From CAIXSC01 sp046349915 (GTDB lineage Bacteria > Planctomycetota > Planctomycetia > Pirellulales > Pirellulaceae): a DNA stretch of 64,000 nt. The stretch lies in the NCBI GenBank assembly GCA_046349915.1, contig JAXMBL010000004.1, positions 496,001 through 560,000 on the forward strand. The letters run 5' to 3'. Below the pieces are notes generated by a model. That model had not been told where the DNA came from and ran no database searches. It worked only from the letters and a program-made list of their open reading frames with translations. The translations under genes and the position numbers were made by a program. Positions 8,203 through 16,433 of this stretch are shown here, in pieces. The stretch's first letter is position 1; each line of letters begins with the position of its first letter.

Positions 8203-9431
8203 CTATTTGTTGTTGCGATCGACGGTGTTCGTCGGTACGAGCAACGGTTGGCAAACAGCGGGGTCGGCGCCGGCAGCGATCAGATCGCGCGCGACGGCGT
8301 CGAACCACTCGGGGTTGCTCTTCCAACTGTGTTCGTGAAATCGCACGGCGGCCGCCGCGCGGTCCTCGATCCGGTCCGCTCGCAGGTAAGCCAGCAATGC
8401 TCGTTCTGCTGGCCGCTCATCGTCGGCGTAAACCGGATCGCTCCGGTGTACTGCGAGCGCTTTCTCCAAGAGAGGCACGGCGGCTTGGTCCCGCCGCCAA
8501 AAAAAAACAGTTCCATGTAAGGAAGCACCGACCAACGGAAAGTCGCGTCCTCCTGCGATTTTTCCAAAAGGCGTACGATTTGCTGTCTCGCCAGCTCGGA
8601 CGCTCGGCGACCATCCAAGTACGCAATCCCAGCGATAGCGCTATCGGCCAGATAAGGAGATCGCTGGCGGACAAACGACTCCAGACGGTCCAAATCGCGC
8701 CGGTCGCCGAACTTGCCGAGATACACCGCGAGCACATCGCAGCGACTGTAGGTTTCATGCGCATCGGAGGGGATGCGATCGAGCAATGTGCGAATCAGCT
8801 CGGCTGTCTCCGTTCGACGGCGCGGCGTCTTGGATGTGTGAGCCAGAACCGCGTACAGCGCGTCGGCTACAGGCGAATCGACGTCCGAGCCATCTAGTTT
8901 GACGGGTTCGAGCGCCGTTTGGCAGAGATTGCGATACACTGCGTCGTCGTCGGTCTTGCAGAGCAGCAGCCGAGCCGCGGCGACTGGCATGTGGTTGGTC
9001 AGGGCGCCGTAGATGAACTGACGCGTCAACGGGCCGAGTGCGTCCGCGGGCGCCTCGCCTGCCCATCGTCGCTCGGTGTGAGTTCCAAAGTACTCGCCGC
9101 GCGCTCGATTGCCGCGAACCTGAATCTCGAGTCGATCCGCTCGACCGGCATACTCGCCGTACACAACGATGTCGTAGTCGGCGGGCAAGCCTGTCGCCAC
9201 TGCGGGCGTTTTGTGCATGACCTGCTTGCGGAAGTCGGCGGCTTGCCGTTTGTCGATCTGCCGTAGGACTTGTTGTCGAGCGGCCGAGTCTTCGGGCGTC
9301 GGAGGTCCTGACGGCAGCGGCGTAACAAACCATTCGCTCGCGTCGTCCGCCGGTTGGCCGAACGCGGACGCGGCGCACAGTGAGATCGCGATGCAGCACA
9401 ACCGGAGGGACATTAGATGAGTGGCCCGCAT
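8203..9431 (-). CDS. Secreted protein of unknown function, split by a frameshift at a T9 run
   Basis: The first frame (from ATG 9431; a later start at 9413 gives a cleaner signal peptide, 'CIAISLCAASAFG') is coherent for about 310 residues. It then loses protein-like character right after 'LPYMELFFF'. From the same place the neighbouring frame continues with good coding quality ('AAVPLLEKALAVHRSDPVYA', 'FHEHSWKSNPEWFDAVARDL') to a stop at 8203. The switch is at nine consecutive T on the coding strand (8499-8507). One extra T, or -1 ribosomal or polymerase slippage, restores a protein of about 409 residues. The restored C-terminus looks helical and repeat-like. Causes to separate are sequencing error, real mutation and programmed slippage. 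Confidence 0.65.
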
Positions 9432-9513
9432 CGTCGCCGCTCCGAATGAAGGAGAACAAGCTGCGTCTCTGCAAACGATTGTACAAGCCTCGGACTGTCA
9501 ATCTTCACGAGGG

Positions 9514-10029
9514 CTATTTGCGCCGTGGTCGCGCACCCAGTTCTGACTTGAGTGCTTTCGTCTTGCCCGCGGTGGCCGCTCGGCGAGTGCTGGCGAGTTT
9601 CGGTCGCGTGGTTGGCTTACGGCGTCCGTTGGGCTCTCCGTTTTCGCTGAACATTTCGCGAACCTTGATCACGAACTTGCGTTCCGTCATTTTGTCCGCG
9701 CCCTCCAGTTCTTCGATGCGCGCCAGCATGGTCTTGCTCTTCACGCGATTCTTGAGTTCGACTTTCGCGTTGCCGGGACCACAGATGCGAATCACCTCCG
9801 CTTTCCGGATGCAGGCGAGCACTTGGTCATAGAACTTGTTCAATTTGCCCATCTCGGCGCGTTGCAATTTGTCCGTGGCCGAGTAGGCCGTCAAGCGATG
9901 CTCCGGCGAATTGACGCGGCTGGGCGGTAAGACACCCGACTCAATGGTCGTCACCGCCTCGTCTTCGCCAGCCACGAGAACCACGACCGCTTTGCGATGA
10001 TCAATCCACACGCTCGCTTTGGTACTCAT
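9514..10029 (-). CDS. Conserved hypothetical protein with basic tail (possibly baeRF/eRF1-like)
   Basis: The 171-residue protein begins 'TKASVWIDHRKAVVVLVAGE' and continues with 'LNKFYDQVLACIRKAEVIRI' and 'CGPGNAKVELKNRVKSK'. This pattern resembles small bacterial proteins related to the eRF1-like baeRF group and host-attachment-type proteins, in which a beta strand with 'W-I-D' opens the fold. Residues 130-171 are rich in Lys, Arg, Thr and Ala ('RRKPTTRPKLAS'), a disordered tail that could bind nucleic acid. A clear AGGAG ribosome binding site precedes the ATG. The family assignment is tentative; the gene itself is convincing. Confidence 0.7.
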   Translation of the reverse strand: MSTKASVWIDHRKAVVVLVAGEDEAVTTIESGVLPPSRVNSPEHRLTAYSATDKLQRAEMGKLNKFYDQVLACIRKAEVIRICGPGNAKVELKNRVKSKTMLARIEELEGADKMTERKFVIKVREMFSENGEPNGRRKPTTRPKLASTRRAATAGKTKALKSELGARPRRK

Positions 10030-10361
10030 GATTCTGCTCCTTGTTAAAACGTTCCGCGCGACATTTTGCTTCCGCTACTATCGTGCTCCCAAAGTGAACG
10101 ACCGAAAAGGGGAGACGCGACAATTCCCTTGAAGAGTACGAACCGGCAGAGCAAGTCGTTGCTTCCATCGGGTGTGATCGCTCCTTTTGTGGCGCAGCAG
10201 TTGCGCGAATCTGGCTCATGGGCGAGGATAAAGACAGAGATTCGGATCGCGGAAGCTTGTAATTCGCGGCGATGCGAGCAGGCCTTCGATAGGGCTCGGC
10301 GACAATCGATAATCGACGAGCGAGGGCTGGCGAAGGGGCGAAACAGTCACTCGCCGAATCC
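10030..10361. other. Intergenic region, nothing recognised
   Basis: About 330 bases with no supported gene. It contains the upstream region of the baeRF-like gene and leads into decayed coding sequence. Confidence 0.4.
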
Positions 10362-10703
10362 ATGAACGCTTCGTGTCATCTTCACGACTTTGACGTTGCC
10401 GTCATAGGATCAGGGATCGGCGGCTTGGCGATCGCCGCGCTGTTGGCTCGCGCAGGCCGACGAGTCATTCTTTACAACTCTGCATCGTCAAGCATACGAC
10501 TTGCCGCTAGCCCCGACTCATCAAGGCGCGTCGCACTTCAACAACAGCAGTCCGCTTCCGAATTTCTTTTGAGTGGGCACTACGGCCGGAATGTCCGGGT
10601 TCGCGGCGAATATCCATTTTTCGTCGCTATTGTACGAGCACCTGACGGGCGACCGGTTCTCTTCGCCCGCCAAGAGTTGACGGGACTTGTCGGCAAGACC
10701 TAA
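10362..10703 (+). pseudogene. FAD/NAD(P)-binding oxidoreductase, N-terminal fragment
   Basis: The first 40 residues contain a Rossmann dinucleotide-binding motif, 'DVAVIGSGIGGLAIAALLAR' followed by 'AGRRVILYN'. This is typical of phytoene desaturase-like or other FAD-dependent oxidoreductases of 400-550 residues. After about base 10484 the similarity stops and the frame becomes low-quality serine- and arginine-rich sequence. The rest of the enzyme is missing, so a deletion has joined this 5' end to unrelated decayed sequence. Confidence 0.7.
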
Positions 10704-11104
10704 CGTGCGGCGACCATCGAAGCTCAAGGCGGCTATCTGCTCGGACTGCATAACGACTGGAGCAAGAAGCCGCCGGTCGACGAAAACTACGAGTTCGGGC
10801 CGGGACGATCAGGGCCTGCGATCCGCGGCAAGGAGTCCAAGCCCGATACCGGAGCGTATTCGTTCGTTCAATACGCCCTCGATGGCATCTTGCCAGCCCC
10901 TGGAAGTTGACTCGTTGGCAGGTCGACGAGAAGCATTCGAGCCGTTGGGATGTCGCCGAGGATCGTCCTGAAGGGGCGCCCCAAAACGAACTTCAAGTCC
11001 TCGACGCGCGGATGCTGAGTGTCGACGCCAGCGGGACGGCTCGGTTGACGCTCGACCTGCCGCGTTGGTCGTCGTCGTTCCTCGCCTTCGATCCTGCTCT
11101 GTAA
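10484..11104 (+). pseudogene. Decayed coding sequence of unrecognised family, in three frames
   Basis: Protein-like stretches follow each other in different frames. From about 10495: 'YDLPLAPTHQGASHFNN' and, after a stop, 'AANIHFSSLLYEHLTGDRFS'. From 10734: 'YLLGLHNDWSKKPPVDENYE' and 'TGAYSFVQYALDGILP'. From about 10907: 'NELQVLDARMLSVDASGTAR' and 'LTLDLPRWSSSFLAFDPAL' with a stop at 11104. The last piece resembles the end of a beta-rich secreted protein. They probably belong to one or two former genes broken by frameshifts and deletions. I do not recognise the family. Confidence 0.45.
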
Positions 11105-11128
11105 GTGACATAAGTCCGAGTTTCCATA

Positions 11129-11194
11129 GTCGTGGATCGCTCCGCGATCCAACGCCTCGGGGGCAAAGCGTTGGATCGCGGAGCGATCCACGAC
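11129..11194. repeat. Perfect 27-bp inverted repeat (palindromic intergenic element)
   Basis: The left arm at 11129-11155 (GTCGTGGATCGCTCCGCGAT then CCAACGC) is exactly complementary to the right arm at 11168-11194, with a 12-base spacer. Each arm also contains GGATCGC/GCGATCC, itself palindromic. There is no T-run after it, so it looks like a REP-type element rather than an intrinsic terminator. Confidence 0.9.
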
Positions 11195-11286
11195 AATGGC
11201 CCGCACGGCCTTTTCCCATCTGAAGCCCTGGAGCTTGGCGTTGTCTTGAACGGACCCGACGGTTCGTTCGAGCGACTCGATCAGTA

Positions 11287-11315
11287 ACGATCAGTGAGAA
11301 TCAGTGTTCCCTTTA
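11287..11315. repeat. Copy of the dispersed 'GGGAACACTGATC' repeat
   Basis: The sequence ATCAGTGAGAATCAGTGTTC with the following CCCTTT matches, in inverted orientation, the element at 28525-28562 and its relatives at 31529-31624. It lies just downstream of the stop codon of the deiodinase-like protein at 11326. Confidence 0.65.
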
Positions 11316-11325
11316 CCCACGGCAC

Positions 11326-12690
11326 TCACTTCTTCACACCCGGCGAGGCGCGTTCCGCCTCGGCGGGCAGAAACTTCGTGTGTTCCTCGGCCAACGCTCG
11401 CAGTTCCTGCGGAGACAGGATACCGTCGCCGTTGCGATCGTGATCGGCGAACGAGTTGCGAATGAGAGACGGAACTTCGTCTCGTTTGAGTTGACCGTCG
11501 CTGTCTTTGTCGCCTTCCATCAGCATTTTGACAAGTGCATCGGGCGTCATCGCTCCGCGAAAGCCGGCTGGCGCCGCACGTCCGCCATCGGCGTCGCGTT
11601 CGCGTTGCAGGACGTAGGTCTGCGTCACGATGTGGCAATCTTTGTCACTACATGCGGCGTAGTTGACCTTCAACGTGATGGGAAGGTCCACGGGCCAAGC
11701 CGACACGTCGATCAAAAACTCGCGGGGGTCGCAATCATTTTCGGCGTCGAGCCGCGCGGCCTTCCCCGACGTCTTCGAGAACGTGACACCCTTCGGTAAT
11801 TCAATCTCGAACTGTACTGGGTCGGTCAAGCGATTCCAGTGCACTTGATAGAGTGGATCAAGGTGGAAGCCGATGTACAGTTTCCCACGCCCTGAGTCGA
11901 TCACGCCCAGGTCGGCTTCCGCTCGCAGCTTTGCGTAGAATGGCTGACCGTCGGTTTCAATCTGCGGTGTGGTCGCCAGCGGCCACATGCCTGCTCGCGG
12001 GATGCGCTCGACAAACCCGCGCGGCGCCGCATCGCTGAGCGGCGTCTGATCTGGGAGCTTGAGATCTTGCGACGAAGTCGGTTTCTCGACTTTGCCGACG
12101 AGCGTCTCCAGATCTTGGCGAACGGCTCGCGGATCGCTCCACATCCGTTTTCTGACAACTTTCCCCTCTGGATCAATCAGGTACTCGCAGTTCGCTCGGC
12201 TGCCCAAGGCGTGCTTGAGGCGATTGTCCATGCCGTCGATCAGAAATGGGATCGTCGTTCCCAATTGCTTGGTCGCTTGCCGTACATGGGCCACTCGTTC
12301 GTCAAGCGTGAACGTTTGCAGATAGCTGCCTCGCAGTTCCGGGTGAGCGACCGCGCGATAGACGAAGTAAAACTGGACTCCGCGCGATTGGTAATCGCGA
12401 TAGATGGCCTCGAGTTCGGGAACGTTGTTAAGAAACGGTGGGCAGGTCAAGCAGCCGAGTGTGATGAGCGTGTATTTTCCGCGCAACTGCGCTGTGTCGA
12501 ATTCCTTGCCGTCGGCGGCATGGATCTTCAACGCCGGAAACGCCTCGCCAATCGTCGGCTTGGCCGAGTCGAAATCTCGGGCTGCTGGACGCTGTGGTCG
12601 GTCGGGTCGCTTCGCGGCGCCTTGACCATAAGTCGCCGCGGGCATCGCTCCCGCGAGGCACATGAGGCCGCAGACGATTAGGTATCTCAC
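11326..12690 (-). CDS. Exported deiodinase-like redoxin with DsbD-N-like domain and EF-hands
   Basis: The GTG at 12690 gives a proper signal peptide ('MRYLIVCGLMCLAGAMPAA') and is preceded by GGGAG; the ATG at 12735 would add an implausible leader. Residues 45-215 form a thioredoxin-like domain. Its active site 'GCLTCPPF' aligns with the iodothyronine deiodinase motif, Cys83 replacing selenocysteine, followed by the family-like 'FYFVYRAVAHPE'. Residues of about 235-375 resemble the DsbD N-terminal domain, with 'NYAACSDKDCHIVTQ' holding a Cys pair. Two EF-hands close the protein ('DKDSDGQLKRDE' and 'DHDRNGDGILSPQE'). It should be a periplasmic or surface thiol-redox protein that binds calcium. 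It is last in a four-gene minus-strand run, 51 bases after a second redoxin of the same type. True deiodinase activity is not implied. Confidence 0.75.
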   Translation of the reverse strand: MRYLIVCGLMCLAGAMPAATYGQGAAKRPDRPQRPAARDFDSAKPTIGEAFPALKIHAADGKEFDTAQLRGKYTLITLGCLTCPPFLNNVPELEAIYRDYQSRGVQFYFVYRAVAHPELRGSYLQTFTLDERVAHVRQATKQLGTTIPFLIDGMDNRLKHALGSRANCEYLIDPEGKVVRKRMWSDPRAVRQDLETLVGKVEKPTSSQDLKLPDQTPLSDAAPRGFVERIPRAGMWPLATTPQIETDGQPFYAKLRAEADLGVIDSGRGKLYIGFHLDPLYQVHWNRLTDPVQFEIELPKGVTFSKTSGKAARLDAENDCDPREFLIDVSAWPVDLPITLKVNYAACSDKDCHIVTQTYVLQRERDADGGRAAPAGFRGAMTPDALVKMLMEGDKDSDGQLKRDEVPSLIRNSFADHDRNGDGILSPQELRALAEEHTKFLPAEAERASPGVKK

Positions 12691-12741
12691 GTGTAAATCT
12701 CCCGAGAGGATAGGATCGTAGAGTGTGTGTCCCACAAACCA

Positions 12742-13890
12742 CTAACGGTTCGCGTCGACACCCTGATCGATGACTAGCATGGCGAGCGACTGTTCCAGTT
12801 CGCGTGGATTGAATCCAAACGGACCCGGGCCGCCCGCAAACGCGATGCGTCCGTCGCGGTCGACCAGATACAGGCGATCGGGCGATCCGCCATACGCTTT
12901 GCCCACGCGATTGTCGATTTCATCCACGACCAGCGGCGTCTTCAACTGCATGGCCGAGGTGAATTTGAGCGCGACGTCGCACCGTTCCTCGAATGTCGTC
13001 GGTTGCTTGATCAGCAGACCAGCGCGAGCGTTCGTCGAGGTGGCCGGTTGGTCCGCGGCGACCGGATGGGCTTCGCGCACGTAGACTCGCAGGAACTCGG
13101 CGCGATCTTTCCACAGGGCATACAACTGTTCCATCGATTCCGAGTAGGTGCGGTAGTTGCCGCAGGTAAAGCAGCCGAAGACCAGCACCACCGGCTTTTG
13201 TCCTCGATACGACGACAGCTTGATCGTGCGAGTTGTGTCGGCCGTTCGCAACTCGAAGTCCGGCGCCATATCGCCCGGCGATGGCAAGTTCGTCAGATCG
13301 TTCAAGCGACCCGGGGAGTATTCGGATCGTCCTAGTCGCAGCTTCGTTTCATTGGCGGACTTCTGCACTCGCGGCAGAAAGATCAGCCGTTCGAGCTGTT
13401 CTTCGCTTAGATACTCCCGTTCCGCCGTCATCTTTTCGTATAGCGCCTGCCACTCTTCCGGCGAAATGCGACCGTTGCTGTCTTTGTCGACGATCTTAAA
13501 AAGTGCGAAGGTCGTTTCTTTCTGACGGCACAAGGCGCCTTCCTTCGACCAGTCGAAATCGGCGGCTGTGAGTTTGTCGTCCCAGGTGCGATCGAGTCGA
13601 GCGAATACGTCTTGCGAAAGTGGCAATTCGTCGCGAGTGACGGCGCCATCCGAGTTGCGATCGCATTTCTTCGCGAGCCATTCCCAGTCGTAGCGCGAAC
13701 GGCCGACACGGACCCAATCAGGTTCCGCGTTCCTTGTGCTATGCGCAGCGTCGCTGGACGCTTCCTCCGCGTGGCAAGACGCGGAGTAAGCGATCAACGC
13801 GAGCGCGAGGGCCGAAAGGGCCAGGGTTGATTTAGAAAGGGCCGATTTAGTCAGGGCTGAAATAGTCAGCGTGAGTAAGGAACGAGTCAT
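12742..13890 (-). CDS. Exported EF-hand protein with deiodinase-like redoxin domain
   Basis: I choose the ATG at 13890, because it begins a signal peptide (residues 1-41, ending 'SASCHA') built from near-repeats of 'SALTKSALSKS'. The longer frame to 13983 overlaps the preceding lipoprotein gene. Two EF-hands follow at about residues 77-88 ('DRNSDGAVTRDE') and 135-146 ('DKDSNGRISPEE'). Residues 205-380 are a redoxin domain with 'LVFGCFTCGNYRTYSESMEQ' as active site and 'LRVYVREAHP'. The latter matches the deiodinase signature (Y-x-E-A-H). The catalytic position is Cys. The domain order (EF-hands first) is the reverse of the neighbouring redoxin at 11326-12690. It is probably a calcium-dependent extracytoplasmic thiol oxidoreductase or peroxidase-like protein. 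Confidence 0.75.
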   Translation of the reverse strand: MTRSLLTLTISALTKSALSKSTLALSALALALIAYSASCHAEEASSDAAHSTRNAEPDWVRVGRSRYDWEWLAKKCDRNSDGAVTRDELPLSQDVFARLDRTWDDKLTAADFDWSKEGALCRQKETTFALFKIVDKDSNGRISPEEWQALYEKMTAEREYLSEEQLERLIFLPRVQKSANETKLRLGRSEYSPGRLNDLTNLPSPGDMAPDFELRTADTTRTIKLSSYRGQKPVVLVFGCFTCGNYRTYSESMEQLYALWKDRAEFLRVYVREAHPVAADQPATSTNARAGLLIKQPTTFEERCDVALKFTSAMQLKTPLVVDEIDNRVGKAYGGSPDRLYLVDRDGRIAFAGGPGPFGFNPRELEQSLAMLVIDQGVDANR

Positions 13891-13906
13891 AACGGTCGGC
13901 TCACAT

Positions 13907-14281
13907 TTAAGGTTGTTGAACGATGACGATGGCCGGATCAGTGTCGACCAAATAATGGAAAACTCGCGGGGAGTCCGGGGCATTGCCGAGCGTCATTTGG
14001 ACGTCGAACTGCCAGCCACGTCCGCTGGCGCGGTTTTCCTGAAGTTCGTACTTCAATAAAGTCTGTCCGCCCTGCCAAACCTCTTCGTTGAAGTAGATGG
14101 CGGGAGTTTGTTTGGTCAGTGATTCAATCGTCTGGCCGTTTTTCCAGGCCTCGAGAGCGGTTTGCAAAGCTTGTTTGGCTAGCTCGGGATCGGCGACCGG
14201 TGGGAGTTTGGGCCCACAGCCGCCGCTCAACACACTAGCGCCGATCACGAACGCGAGAACGAAGTAACGCCAACTATTCAT
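13907..14281 (-). CDS. Small lipoprotein following a DUF1559 gene
   Basis: From the ATG at 14281 the 124-residue protein has a lipoprotein signal ('FVIGASVLSGGCGPKLPP', lipobox S-G-G-C, Cys23). A domain follows ('PELAKQALQTALEAWKNGQT', 'ELQENRASGRGWQFDVQMTL') of mixed alpha/beta type. It overlaps the upstream DUF1559 gene by eight bases and ends 16 bases before the EF-hand redoxin, so all are one operon. A small lipoprotein after a DUF1559 gene is a frequent planctomycete arrangement. Its role is unknown, but it should sit on a membrane surface. Confidence 0.8.
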   Translation of the reverse strand: MNSWRYFVLAFVIGASVLSGGCGPKLPPVADPELAKQALQTALEAWKNGQTIESLTKQTPAIYFNEEVWQGGQTLLKYELQENRASGRGWQFDVQMTLGNAPDSPRVFHYLVDTDPAIVIVQQP

Positions 14282-15200
14282 ACGCGATATCCCCGTCCGC
14301 TCGAGATCCGTAAGCTCGCCAAATTCGCAAGTCGACCGTGTTGGGAACGAAGGACACCGAACCGTCGCACTTGAGCAAGTTGACGCCGCCGCGATGTGCG
14401 CTGCCAGCCGTACGGGCTTGTGAACCCGGAGGGAAGTGGCACGAGGGATCATTGGGAGGCGAGACGTGGAAATAGCCGGTGAAGTTGTCAGCCGTCCCGG
14501 CCAAGAACGGCGCGCCGCCGTTGGAGCCGAATTGGAACGACAGATTCGTTGGATTCATGGCTCGGCACGCGGCCATCGCGGCATCCGCGGTCGTGGGGCT
14601 GCCGCCCGGTCGGAAAATGTCAGAGCGCACGGTCACGATCGAGTTGCTCCAGTCCCCCTTCAGCCGTTCGCTGAACGCGGCCGTTTGGCTGAGGCCGTCC
14701 ACCATGTCGGCAAATCGCATGGAGGGAGTCGAACTGGCGTGGCAGAAAACCCCTGTCTGATTCATGGGGTGATTCCCTTCGTTTCCTTGATAATTGGTCG
14801 CAGCCCAACCGGGCGGGCCGGAAGCCGTGGGGTCGGAGGGGCAGAGCAGGATTTTGACCGTCATGGCGAGCGCCGCCACGTTGGGTGGATCGCTCCAGAG
14901 CACCGAGAAATTGACGTTGTCGTAAATGTTCTGTTGCTCCATGTACGGGAGCAAAGGACCATTCTGACTCCACACTTTTCCACCCACTCCACCCCAACGC
15001 CCTGGCGGCAGCGCGCCGTGCACGTCGTGGTAGTTGTGCATGGCCAGTCCGAGTTGTTTCATGTTGCTCACACACTGTGCTCGCCGACCCGCTTCGCGAG
15101 CGGCCTGAACGGCAGGGAGCAAGAGGGCGACGAGAACGCCAATAATGGCAATCACGACTAAGAGTTCGACAAGCGTAAATCCGCGGTTGCGGCGTTTCAT
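14274..15200 (-). CDS. DUF1559 protein with type IV prepilin N-terminus
   Basis: From the ATG at 15200 the 308-residue protein starts 'MKRRNRGFTLVELLVVIAII', a prepilin signal (cleavage G-F-T-L-x-E) followed by the single hydrophobic helix. The family block 'AREAGRRAQCVSNMKQLGLA' and 'MHNYHDVHGALPPG' follows. The C-terminus contains 'SAHRGGVNLLKCDGSVSFVP', the DUF1559 H-x-G-G ... D-G-S-V signature. The protein is presumably processed by a prepilin peptidase and exposed as a pseudopilin-like filament or surface protein. It is the first gene of the operon with the lipoprotein and the two redoxins. Confidence 0.92.
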   Translation of the reverse strand: MKRRNRGFTLVELLVVIAIIGVLVALLLPAVQAAREAGRRAQCVSNMKQLGLAMHNYHDVHGALPPGRWGGVGGKVWSQNGPLLPYMEQQNIYDNVNFSVLWSDPPNVAALAMTVKILLCPSDPTASGPPGWAATNYQGNEGNHPMNQTGVFCHASSTPSMRFADMVDGLSQTAAFSERLKGDWSNSIVTVRSDIFRPGGSPTTADAAMAACRAMNPTNLSFQFGSNGGAPFLAGTADNFTGYFHVSPPNDPSCHFPPGSQARTAGSAHRGGVNLLKCDGSVSFVPNTVDLRIWRAYGSRADGDIAYE

Positions 15201-15656
15201 GGTTTCACCTTGATGTAACTGAGGCGCAAGCACGACGCGACGGATGCAAGTGGCCCGCGCCGTGTCAGCCAGCAAATGAAAATTGCAAATGATGAAAATG
15301 GACCAACCAGCAAGTTCGAAACGATGGCCGAAAATGTCCACGAACGATCTGCGGTAATCGAGAGACTCACGAGGCCGCGGGATGACTGGCGCAGAATCGC
15401 ACCGTACCCCGGGCTAGCGAATCGAAAAGAATCGTCTTCCTGCCGATGAGCATGCTGATCGGATCGAGGCGTTAACTGGCGACCATTAGGGCGGCCCAAG
15501 AACCGATGACCCAAATCGCACTAAGGCGTTCAGTCGATTCCGAGGGCAAATTGCCGTGACGGACAGCGCAAGTCATTAGCGTAGAACACGATTCCGAGAC
15601 CACGTTGCGGAGAGCAGGATGCCGTGATCACGATGCCTGGCCGAGAAGACTGGCGA
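15201..15656. other. Intergenic region, nothing recognised
   Basis: About 455 bases upstream of the DUF1559 operon, presumably holding its promoter. I see no gene, repeat or obvious operator; the open frames present are short and uncharacterised. Confidence 0.4.
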
Positions 15657-16127
15657 CTAGGCTTGCGGAGGGCGTAGAAGCCCGGAGAGTGTGACCGACG
15701 GTACTCGCAATCCCTGGTCGCAACATGCTGGTCGCGGCGTGCCGCCACTCACGGCGCCGATCGCGGGAATTCCTATTAACTCTTCCCCCGTGATCACCAC
15801 CACCCTACCGGTCGGCGGCGTAAAGGGCAATCGCGAGCGTGACTGGCAATGAGGCCCATTGCAGGGCGGCGTTTCCCAGGGGGACTGCGAGCAATTTGAA
15901 CCAACGCAGGGCGACAGTCGGAACGGCAGCGTCGAGTCGACTCGCACAGGTTGCGACACGTTGCTTCCCGCTTGGATGGCGCTCAAGTGGGAAGACAAAC
16001 TGCCGCGACGCATCACCAAGTAGCTACCGCAACCGGCCTGAGCCCACGAAGTCCCCAAGGCCGCCGTAAGGCATGCGGCGACAAGGAGAAACTTCGGAAG
16101 TGCGGTGCGGAGACTCGCCACGTTCAT
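15657..16127 (-). CDS. Secreted Cys-containing protein of unknown function
   Basis: The ATG at 16127 gives a good signal peptide ('FLLVAACLTAALGTSWAQA'). The mature part of about 125 residues has five cysteines before a final pair ('AGCGSYLVMRRG', 'LSPCVGSNCSQ', 'PPCNGPHCQS', then 'PACCDQG'). The paired C-x4-C spacing suggests disulphides or a metal site in an extracytoplasmic protein. Much of the chain is Pro-, Ser- and Arg-rich and probably extended. I know no family for it. Confidence 0.6.
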   Translation of the reverse strand: MNVASLRTALPKFLLVAACLTAALGTSWAQAGCGSYLVMRRGSLSSHLSAIQAGSNVSQPVRVDSTLPFRLSPCVGSNCSQSPWETPPCNGPHCQSRSRLPFTPPTGRVVVITGEELIGIPAIGAVSGGTPRPACCDQGLRVPSVTLSGLLRPPQA

Positions 16128-16433
16128 GTATCCAAAAGGGTGGATGCCGGAGAGAATTATCGTGCCTCCCCCCCGTATAGTCAATTATTTCTTTGCGTTT
16201 CCACGAAGAAAGCCGCCGAAACCAGAGGGTCGCTCGTCTCGATACCAACTGTCTGCACCGCGAAGCGGAGTCGGGTGGGTTAAATCCCCCGACGTGTTGC
16301 GGTACTTATGGGGTGTGACGTTGCTGCGATGAGCGTAGTGTGCGCCGATCTCGCGAAAGCCACGACATGCATGCAGCATGACACCTGAATATCATCAGGC
16401 ACTTGTCTCCGGCTGCTGGCAGGCGTCCCGCCC
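16128..16433. other. Intergenic region between divergent genes
   Basis: About 305 bases between the minus-strand secreted protein and the plus-strand acyltransferase. It contains a C-run near 16169. Promoters for both sides must lie here; none could be assigned. Confidence 0.4.
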
